Assembly: GCA_964030475.1 (NCBI GenBank)
Contig: CAXIPT010000001.1
Span: 10,576,444 to 10,640,443, forward strand
Length of the DNA: 64,000 nt
Origin: Tethya wilhelma
Lineage: Eukaryota > Porifera > Demospongiae > Tethyida > Tethyidae
Reading direction: 5' to 3'
Within the stretch, counting starts at the first letter, position 1. Each line of letters starts with the position of its first letter. The translations under genes and the position numbers were made by a program. The notes under the pieces were generated by a model. It saw only the letters and a list, made by a program, of their open reading frames with translations, was not told the origin of the DNA and did no database searches. Below, in pieces: positions 55,987 to 64,000 of the stretch.

Positions 55987-57002
55987 CTAGGAATAGCTCC
56001 ACTACTTTGCATACACAACTTAGTTGACTGTCTAAAATCAGTCTCAGAACTGTCCTTTTCTTGTGCAAGTCTTACACTTATGCCATATGGCTCTGTGCAT
56101 CCACCATCACTGACATTTGCTCAGATTTTCAATACTCTACTGAAGCCTAAACTCCAGTCTTCTCTCCACTTGGCTGAAGTGTTTGTAGGCAAAGGAAAAG
56201 AGAACCTGGATTTGGTCTACAGGCATTCTGGAAGTTAGTGCATTGTATCTAACTGGCAAGACCGTCATGTGTATGTACATGGTATACAACTTTCGTACAT
56301 ACATTTACTGCATATGACAGCTGAAAAGTTATGGTATACATGTAGGTGACTTCTGTTCCCAATGCTTTTACTATCATGATGCAAGCCCAAAGAGAAAATT
56401 AACGTTTTGATGAACCTTGAATGAACAAGCAGAAACTAAGGAATGCATTCTTGGGTAGAATCGGAGCAAGAGAAGTGAAGTTCCTACTCCTTCAAGCCCT
56501 AATAAATTAAACACTTTTTGGGCCATTGATATATGGGCATCATGATGAATTTCGACACCAAGGTTTTGTGATTCCTCCAAAGCATAGGAAACGTTCAAGG
56601 GTGAATTTGTCCCTCATTGTGCTTTATTCTTGGTCATCTCACTTATTTGATTGCCTTCATATAAATATTGCTCATACTGGGAAAGGGAGAGTTGGAAAGA
56701 TTTGAAGCCCAATAATAGTTGTTACATGCTTATGATATGATTCCTAGCAAATTAAAGAGCCATTACTAATTTACATGTAGTATCAAGACGGGACTCAGAT
56801 CTAGAGGACATGTAACGGCAACCCGGCAAAATTCATATCAAGTAGCACAGGTCACTATTGAGCTCGTGCCATGTACTTATACAGTAATTTGTGCAATACA
56901 CATAGTAGCCTGTAGCCTGACAAGAACTAGCAGTTATGCAAGCTTCAAGATTCTTATTTCAACATTAGAGGAAAATTGATAGCCAACATTTGCACAGTTG
57001 TC
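55987..57002. other. Unassigned; possible exon 56050-56240 (+)
   Basis: The frame LTLMPYGSVHPPSLTFAQIF ... HLAEVFVGKGKENLDLVYRH looks protein-like and ends near 56240, but no family is recognised. Confidence 0.3.
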
Positions 57003-57492
57003 TAGAGCCCCATTTACACATACCTTTAAGTCTGTTTAAACAGATGTGCATTATAGCGCAACTTAATTGGTGGGCATTAATTAGAGTGAAAATTTTAGCG
57101 AGTGAAAATACTCTCTTTTGGAGCCACAGTAGGCAAAAATGAAAGTCCAAACAGGTTTGGTGTAGAAATAGCTTTCCTTTTCTTCCTCAAGTGGTTCTAT
57201 CACTCTTGGATTGGTGCCTCAATTCAGGTAAAAATTTATGGCACTACTTCAGCATGTTTCTATAAAATTTTACAACTGATAGCTACCCAATTAATATTAT
57301 TTTACTAGCTAGCAACTTCTCAATTTGGTTTGGAGTGTTGAACCGGTTTAGTCTAAACTGCTTTCAAACTGTTTTAAACCACCTCTGGATGTGGATTAGC
57401 CTAATATGCACATTAGCTGCATGGAAGCACATTAGGGCAAAAGTTGCATTGGATTTAATGCGCATTAGAGGGTGCGTGTAAACGGGGCTTAG
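57003..57492. repeat. MITE with 'gccccatttacaca' ends (~490 bp)
   Basis: Left end tagagccccatttacaca. Right end tgtaaacggggctta is its inverted partner with few mismatches. Inner gcattatagcgc and gcgcattagag also pair. Non-coding. Confidence 0.7.
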
Positions 57493-57697
57493 GAGTCTGA
57501 GGAACCAATGAATGTTTGAGATAAAATTAAGAGTCTGTCTTTGAGGACTAGCCAGCCACTCAGCCAGATAATTTTCTGTGTTGGTACAAGCAGAGCACAA
57601 GTAAACTATACCAGATCATACCTTGACACAACCATCTATATATCCGGCCTGGCCATTTGAATTTGCTGGGTGCATGTATTAGTTATACTATGGGTGT

Positions 57698-58400
57698 ATG
57701 GGATTTGTAACCTTACAGCAGAAAGCAAGGAAACTTTTGGAAAATGGTGCTATCAGATCTAAACTTTCAGATGTTGATTCAAAGGACATGCAGTCACTTG
57801 TAACTGATGTTACTGACAAGGTACAAATTCATTTCAACGTGTCTTTAAGCAAAGAAAATTCAATACTCTTATGGAAAGGCGTCAAATGAGATGGCATCCT
57901 CTAATCATTCGTTTGCTCTTGCCTTGAAGTACTCGTCAACCAGTGCCTATTGTTTTCTTTCTGATGGATACTTGTCTCGACAATCTGAAAGAACACTTCA
58001 AGACTACACCCATTGATGTACAGCTGATGACGGAGTGCAAATTTTCATACAACACTCACGAAAGACACTCATTGATGAAGATGTTACCCCAAATCAGCAG
58101 AAGTTCACTCTGTTGATGGATGAGATGAAGATTAAGGAAGATCCAAGAATTCTGGAGAGATCATTCAATTTACTAATCTGAGTATTGTCAATCATGATTT
58201 GGATGTGCTTACAGTTGAGTATGTACACGTTTGCAACTTAATATTAATATTTACACGCAAACGTTTAGGGCACCCCAATACTATGTATAGGTGATACCAC
58301 TGAGAGAGATGATATTATTGCTAACCACCAGGTAGCAACACAGATGTTGGTTTTCATGATCAGACCCTCTCTTTGTACTGGGCATCAAATTTGAGTGGTG
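57698..58400 (+). pseudogene. THAP9/P-element-like transposase fragment
   Basis: 57698-57889 reads KLLENGAIRSKLSDVDSKDM ... SLSKENSILLWKGVK. In shifted frames come RRQMRWHPLIIR, LKYSSTSAYCFLSDGYLS, SERTLQDYTHW and FTLLMDEMKIKEDPRI, then NHDLDVLTVEYV. Near 58330 is ATQMLVFMIRPLFVLG. This order (W-H-P-x-I-x-R, 'L-P-S-x-R-T-L-x-D-Y', 'L-D-E-M-x-I', 'Q-M-L-V-F-M-x-R') is that of THAP9/P-element transposases, with the DEM Asp being catalytic. Multiple frames and stops: dead. Confidence 0.65.
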
Positions 58401-58629
58401 AATCACTGTATTGGAGAGTGCGGCATGCGCACTTAACAAATGCACATGGCTAACTTTGAATCGTCAATTATCTGGTCTTTTGTATGTTTTTTTTCTATTT
58501 CGAATGTGTTCAATGGTGTTCTTTGAATTTAAACAATCAAAGAACAATTGCATTAGTCAAATAAATCTTCTCGTCTCCAAAGTGTCATCATTATTCATAT
58601 GAATACTAGATTATTAGCGTAACCAAACA

Positions 58630-58775
58630 CAACCCAATACGCGCACACACACATCCCCCGTCCCCCTCCCCACTCATGCACACACATACACATCCTCTTT
58701 CCCCTCCCTGCTCACACACACACACATCCTCTTTCCCCTCCCCACTCACACACACACACACACATACACATGCAG
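58630..58775. repeat. CA/CT-rich imperfect tandem repeat
   Basis: Repeats of cacacacacatcctctttcc and ccctcccca-type units, followed by (ca)n. Confidence 0.9.
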
Positions 58776-58790
58776 TGGTTTTTTCTAAAG

Positions 58791-59000
58791 TACCGTATAG
58801 CGGGAAATTTTCGTGGGGGAAAATTTTTGTGAATTTCGCTGTTTGGCAGCTTTCCGCGAAAATTTTCCCCCACGAAATTCGTAAGGTATGTGGTCGTCAC
58901 GTATAGTTGAGACGCAATCCACGAAAATTTTCCCCGCGAATTTCTATTCAAGACGAAAACGGAAAAATTTTCCCCCACGAAAATTTCCCGCTATACGGTA
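58791..59000. repeat. MITE, 'taccgtatagcggg' family, copy 3
   Basis: Near-perfect inverted ends (taccgtatagcgggaaattt and its complement) and several internal copies of aaaattttcccccacgaaa in both directions. It lies between the two P-element-like blocks. Confidence 0.88.
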
Positions 59001-59009
59001 TTTGGAAAG

Positions 59010-59120
59010 AAGCCAAGTCAACAAGTCATGTTCCAAAGAAACATAGGGGAAAGCTGACTTTAAGTCAAGAAACTCTTGAAGGATTAGAAATAACATATAT
59101 TAGGCATAATTTTGACTATT
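59010..59120 (+). pseudogene. Probable C-terminal piece of the THAP9/P-element-like transposase
   Basis: STSHVPKKHRGKLTLSQETL plus EGLEIT resembles the 'LS..T.EG..IT' start of the P-element-like C-terminal domain. It sits 3' of the 57698-58400 fragment on the same strand, with a MITE between. Confidence 0.4.
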
Positions 59121-59843
59121 GTCATGGAATTGTTGCAATGGTTTTTCACTTTCATGCACAGAGATGCTATAAGCAAAAAAATTATTCAAGAATGACATGA
59201 AGCCCAGCGAAAACCAGGAAATACTAAAACATTAAAGAGTGATAGGAAACCCAGCCAAAAAAATAATACCATGTACCACTGATCAAGGAACCAGAATCCA
59301 AAGTGAAATATTATACATACCAAACGTATTTTCTCACTATCACTCCTTCCAACCAAACCTTTCACCATTCCTCTAACAATCAAGCCAAACTAGTTATTCA
59401 AAACTCAGCAACCTAAATTAATTATAATAATTGCAAAACCGTGGAATCTGGATGTGCTCAACCACACACATACCAAAATCAGCCCATAACAAACTATGAT
59501 GAGAATAATAATTCTCTCTAAGCAGACAAAACCATTCTCTTTCACTAGCAATCACACTTATAATCTTTATATCGAGATGCTAAGAGCGTACACTAATGCA
59601 ACCATAGAAATGCACGTGTCGCACATGCACGTATGCGCATTAAACACGCTCTACTAAATAGAAAAGAAGGAAATCACACGAGCTTCACAGTCATTACTTC
59701 CTGCTGATGAAGACTACTGGTCGAAACATGTTCGGGAAGACTGAACCAGAAGACTGAAGAACATCCAACCCAAGGAGAACAGGAGGCCTGAAGGTCCAAC
59801 ATGCAAGCGTACTGTTCTTTACAATCTACGCTGCCGACGAGAT
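59121..59843. other. No gene recognised
   Basis: AT-rich sequence leading to the assembly gap. Confidence 0.3.
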
Positions 59844-60145
59844 NNNNNNNNNNNNNNNNNNNNNNNNNNNNNNNNNNNNNNNNNNNNNNNNNNNNNNNNN
59901 NNNNNNNNNNNNNNNNNNNNNNNNNNNNNNNNNNNNNNNNNNNNNNNNNNNNNNNNNNNNNNNNNNNNNNNNNNNNNNNNNNNNNNNNNNNNNNNNNNNN
60001 NNNNNNNNNNNNNNNNNNNNNNNNNNNNNNNNNNNNNNNNNNNNNNNNNNNNNNNNNNNNNNNNNNNNNNNNNNNNNNNNNNNNNNNNNNNNNNNNNNNN
60101 NNNNNNNNNNNNNNNNNNNNNNNNNNNNNNNNNNNNNNNNNNNNN
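59844..60145. other. Assembly gap (302 Ns)
   Basis: Unknown bases. Open frames spanning this gap are meaningless. Confidence 1.
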
Positions 60146-60370
60146 TAAATCGTAAAAAGAACGCAAACAAGATGGAATGGCTGTTAAGAGTGTGTAAGGA
60201 ATTCTTCCTGTGGGCAAAATAAGAGACTCAATAAGGAGATTGTTAAATGCAGCCCATACGGGAAGAATTCTGCACACACTCAACAGCCATTCCATCTTGT
60301 TCGCATTCTTTTTACGATTTAGCCATTCCTGTGTCTCATTACATTTCCAATGTTTTTTGTACTTGTTAAT
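60146..60370. repeat. MITE, 'aaatcgtaaaaagaacgc' family, copy 1
   Basis: taaatcgtaaaaagaacgca and gatggaatggctgtt on the left pair with aacagccattccatcttgtt and cattctttttacgattta on the right. The outer part abuts the N gap. Related copies at 62426-62667 and (partial) 38605-38720. Confidence 0.85.
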
Positions 60371-60461
60371 AACAGGAATAGAGTCTGTAACACAATAACA
60401 GAAATTATTACATGCCTATGGCTATTGTATCAATGTTCAATAGTAATGTAGTCTCCAACAG

Positions 60462-60652
60462 ATAGTGACCTAAAAGAGCAAATTGCCAAAGAGGAACAAA
60501 ATATAATAGGAGCTGATAATGGTGAACAATTATCACTTCTATATCGATTAAAAGGAATATCCGAGAGGCTATTAAAATATTGGAACTGGTATCCTGAAAA
60601 AAATTTAGACAAATTGTACAATGTAGGGTTATTATATGGATTATCTGACTGA
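60462..60652 (+). CDS. Terminal exon of an unknown host gene
   Basis: After an acceptor (ctccaacag) the frame reads SDLKEQIAKEEQNIIGADNG, EQLSLLYRLKGISERLLKYW and YPEKNLDKLYNVGLLYGLSD, then TGA at 60650-60652. It is clean, helical and uninterrupted, unlike the decayed transposon pieces around it. Upstream exons may lie in or before the gap. Family unknown. Confidence 0.55.
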
Positions 60653-60944
60653 CTAAACTGTTAATAAAACATTTGTTGAACCTGGAAACAACTATACCTA
60701 ATTATACTACATTACATCATCTGTAATTAATCTGATTGGTTAAAAAGTGTAGATTACATAGAGGCATATTCTACAGTAAGTGGGAACTATTTCTACAGGA
60801 AGTAAAATGCGCAGGGGTCAAAATTTCACCCACTCCTAGATTATACGCCTAATGTAACCTCCGTGATTGGATTAGCACAAGACGCAACTGGGGAGGTATA
60901 CATAGACACATAATCTACTCTTGGGTGTAGTCTATCCTATACTA

Positions 60945-61187
60945 AAAGCCACAATACACATAGAGGCAACTAGGTTGCTAGCAACAAGTTGCCCGAAGTT
61001 GACTATTGTTCAACTTTAGGCAATTCCAGATTGCTAGCAATTTACATGAGGCAACTTGGTTGCCAGCAACGTGTTGTTAGCAACTAAATTGCTTCAATGT
61101 TGCCTCGTGTATGGTGGCCTTTACTAGGCAACCAAGCTGCCAGCAACGTGTTGCTAGCAACCAAGTTGCTTCGTGTATGATGGCCTA
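60945..61187. repeat. GTTGC/GCAAC-rich element with inverted ends
   Basis: Starts aaaagccacaatacaca and ends tcgtgtatgatggccta (inverted partner, imperfect). Inside are about ten alternating ggcaac/gttgct motifs (for example ggcaactaggttgctagcaa, and caacgtgttgctagcaacca) that can form several small hairpins. Confidence 0.75.
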
Positions 61188-61496
61188 AGTCAAGCTAGAA
61201 TATCTAAAAACTCGAGCTACCATTTTAGTGACTTACCAAAGTTATATCCTAGCCATAGTAGTTTGTCGCCTTGGGAGTAGTTCATCTGTGGCCGATAGCG
61301 GACATGATATTATATAGAAGGAGTCGATCTCTCAGTAGAAGCGCCTTTGAAACTTTCTTTCATACCACGAGGTTGAAAATGGCGTGATTAGTAATTAAAC
61401 CATGAGGGAATTTCCCTTTTTTAACGCGGCGCGCGCAGAGCATGCTCTATCTAATTAAACAAAATGGCTCAATTTCGTAACCATTCCTTAACGTAC

Positions 61497-61565
61497 CTGA
61501 GTCAGTGGTACTCTCAGAGTGGGGTGTTGCCTCTTCTGATGAGTCTTCATCATCAGCTGTATCAT
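61497..61565 (-). CDS. Possible acidic exon
   Basis: Minus-strand frame QDDTADDEDSSEEATPHSES plus TTDS ends at a donor (tcag/gtacgt, 61497/61496). The acceptor is not certain. Low-complexity acidic linkers of this kind occur in many nuclear proteins. Confidence 0.35.
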
Positions 61566-61639
61566 CTTGATTCAACAAACACCACATGATAGAACACATG
61601 TAGAACTCCACTTAGTTTATAATTATTTAAAGAGATTGT

Positions 61640-62380
61640 TAACTTTCATGATATTCCCAGTACGGTAGTACTGGGTACACAGGAATGGCACAGATGGCCC
61701 ATTAGCGCAATACAAATATTCACGCGAATAACTCTGCAAAAACTGAGCGCTTAGCACTAAAAGGCTTCTTAAGCTACTATTTAGCTCTTTCTCTTTCTAA
61801 TGAGCCCAAAAACATGGCCTAAAACCATCTCTAAAGTAACAAACACACATATGTCAAACCTCCAATTTTCTCCATCTTCTTCTTCTTCTTCTATCCTGGC
61901 TCAACTTTTCTCAGAGACTATTCACTTTTAGAAGCTGATTCTTGAACGAATCAACTTGGTTTCTTCCGGGACAGTCGCTTTTGCCATTGAGTGTAGAAAT
62001 TAATGGCGGCCATATGGAGGAGGCGCTTTTTGCCTTGTATCTAGAGGCGCTAAAAACTGAATTCATTAGCTTCTGGAAAATTTGTATTGACGACCCTTTC
62101 CACACACAAAAGTGTGCGATATTTGGAATTAAATGTTGCCTGGAACTATTTTGTGATACCTGCTCTTCTTAAGAGATGAATCAGGACTTTTATTATCTTA
62201 ACATATAGAAAGGCAAGTAAATCTGATGATACAGTTCCTGCCTCCAACTGACTGAGATGTGGAGATGTGTGTTTCACTTCAGTATCAAGCAGGCTACACA
62301 ACTTACCAGCTTACTTAGCAGCCCGCCGTTCAGTAATCTGGCTTGCCAGACTACTAGCTCAGTAGCTAGCTACACATACC
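61640..62380. other. No gene recognised
   Basis: An open frame at 61942-62172 (+; HMEEALFALYLEALKTEFIS) has no family I know. Confidence 0.3.
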
Positions 62381-62425
62381 AACTCAAATGTGATTTGTAA
62401 AATTACGGGAAAATGAGAACAAACA

Positions 62426-62667
62426 AGTAAAAAAAAACATTGGAAATGTAATGAGACACAGGAATATGGGGCTAAATCGTAAAAAGAACGCAAACAAGAC
62501 GGAATGGCTGTTAGAGTGTGTAAAATGAGAGACTCAATAAGGAGATTGCTAAATACAGCCTGTACAGGAAGAATTTCAGATACACACTCTAACAGCCATT
62601 CCATCTTGTTTGCATTCTTTTTACGATTTAGCCCCATTCGTGTGTCTCACCAATGTTTTTTTTACTT
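62426..62667. repeat. MITE, 'aaatcgtaaaaagaacgc' family, copy 2
   Basis: Inverted arms of about 100 bp: caagtaaaaaaaaacattgg, gagacacaggaat and ggggctaaatcgtaaaaaga on the left; tctttttacgatttagcccc, gtgtgtctcacc and aatgttttttttacttg on the right. The central loop is unique. Confidence 0.88.
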
Positions 62668-63220
62668 GTGAAATAGAAATATACATAGTATTTTTTAATT
62701 AGAGTATGTAAATGTAATTAATTTTGTCACATGACCTGTTGTTTTTGCATAATTAACTTCTCATGAATAATTAATTAGGCAGATGGTTTCTACCATTGCT
62801 ATGGCAACCAACTTTTCTCACTGAAATCGTCTCATGACTGGTTTTTGTGCAAAACATGGCTAGAAATGTAGTAGAATATGAATTATTGATGAGCCTACAT
62901 GCATCAGGCAGCTGCTCAGTAGCTAAGTACTAAAAGTGATACTGAATGCATTTTAGTCTTTAGATTGTAAGCTAACAAGACACTCTAGAAAAATTTGCGC
63001 CCTAAATACTATTAATTCAACCTTTTGGGTAACTTATAGCAAGCTTTTCAAGTCCAGGAGGCTGACGGTTTCTCGGCCAAATGGCCAAATGTCGAGCATA
63101 TCAAAAACGCGATCACACAGTATTGCTTCTGTACTTTAGAACAGGAAGTACCTATATCTTTTTATCCAGCATTTCGATTTTTCACTAGTTTTGCAAATTT
63201 GCGCCCTAAATTATTAAACA
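62668..63220. other. No gene recognised
   Basis: AT-rich. The phrase aaatttgcgccctaaat occurs twice (about 62992 and 63194), about 200 bp apart, possibly edges of a small repeat. Confidence 0.3.
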
Positions 63221-63221
63221 G

Positions 63222-63297
63222 CAAGAGTTGAACTTATGACTTCCTCAATCAATGGACCTTGAACTCTGGCACCCGTTCCGCCAAACTGAGCTAAAGT
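63222..63297 (-). pseudogene. tRNA-like relic (A and B box)
   Basis: On the minus strand tagctcagtttggcggaacg (A-box-like, TRGCNNAGYNGG) is followed about 45 nt later by aagttcaactc (B-box-like, GGTTCGANTCC). Spacing fits a tRNA, but the stems do not pair well. Probably a tRNA pseudogene or the head of a tRNA-derived SINE. Confidence 0.45.
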
Positions 63298-64000
63298 GAG
63301 TGAAGTTTTGCTTGCTCTGCAATTTAATACAAAATTTTGCATATTAAATTAGGCTTGTACTTTTTATGTAGCACAGCTGCATGTCACTGTTAGTACTACA
63401 ATTTCTAGCCATGAACTGCAGCTGCATAAAATTACGTCTCATTTTCTAAATAAAGCACATCAGCCGAAGACACTTTATTGGCTCTATCTCGACCACGATA
63501 AACACTATAACCAAAAACCGGCCAGATCAGGATACCACACAGTTTGTGACAAAATTTGGTTGCCATGGCAACCTTAAAAACTGTCTGCATTATTAATTAT
63601 TCCTGAGAAATTGAAAATTTCAAATTTCAATTTCAAATTATTAGTAAAGTATTAGTCACGTTACCTGCAGATTTTATGAGCATGTTTGGAGTAAGTGTGT
63701 AAATCTATACATGTGTTTTCACACTGGTATTACCCATAGTTTAGTAGATATAACTAATTTTACCACTTAATTAGCTGGACCCAGTCCTTAACTGTCCTGA
63801 GTATCACTTGCATCAAGTACAGCTTGTCGACCCATAGAAATCAGTTGATCCGACAGATGTTTTAGATCATCTTGTACGCCATGTTACAAGGAATTCATCT
63901 AATAAACTAAGCTGAGTCAATCCATTCCACCATACATATACATCCATCATTGCAAATCATGTGGTGTGTAACTCTGTTCAGATAATCTAGATCTGGGTAG
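63298..64000. other. No gene recognised to the window end
   Basis: AT-rich, no domain or clear repeat. Confidence 0.3.

Noticed and set aside
59801..60295. Open frames across the N gap
   Set aside because: They consist of unknown residues; no evidence.

Overview
This is eukaryotic, animal-type DNA. Genes are split by GT-AG introns, many only 65-75 nt long. Host genes are packed closely, and most of the rest is transposons and their remnants. The style (compact genes, very short introns, BEL/Pao, hAT, ISL2EU-like, pogo, THAP and DUF6589-type elements, many small palindromic elements) fits an early-branching invertebrate, most likely a demosponge. That is inference: no marker gene here fixes the species. 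There is one 302-base N gap (59844-60145). Single Ns at 31029, 33263, 42759, 43151, 45224 and 55267 look like scaffold joins, because sequence family or orientation often changes at them.

Region by region. 1-7900 is the genic part: the 3' exons of a DNAJC12-like co-chaperone (+), a small type I membrane protein with an EGF-like module (-), and an F-box/RasGEF protein (+). The last two are divergent, with start codons about 105 bp apart. 8590-10000 is a decayed LINE reverse transcriptase. 12965-17570 is a decayed DIRS-type retrotransposon (-) cut open by a complete hAT element (14900-17531) with a clean 8-bp target duplication. 18402-22286 is an ISL2EU-like DNA transposon with both expected genes, a YqaJ nuclease and a THAP/DDE transposase, both damaged. 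24090-30024 is a BEL/Pao LTR retrotransposon with a tRNA-Tyr-type primer site. Its two LTRs belong to different subtypes.

31139-38230 is a patchwork: a BEL LTR, a TTAA-targeted element inserted into it, a P2X7-C-terminal-like gene end, a pogo-like transposase gene with coding tandem repeats and a PHD-like finger, and a second pogo fragment. 40307-43151 is a second, truncated BEL copy. 45225-48456 is a second hAT element with an intact, intron-containing transposase of about 828 codons, followed directly by an SH3-domain exon.

The most unusual part is 48690-55986: a RecQ-family helicase gene (+) facing a DUF6589-family gene (-), with stop codons about 32 bp apart. A hairpin lies at the outer left end, and an inverted copy of the left 700 bp lies at the right. 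I read it as a candidate two-gene mobile element. 56000-64000 holds a THAP9/P-element-like transposase fragment, several MITE families, isolated exons of unknown genes and a tRNA-like relic.

Most coding frames in the elements are broken, typically by single-base shifts. Only the two hAT transposases and the host genes at the left look largely intact.
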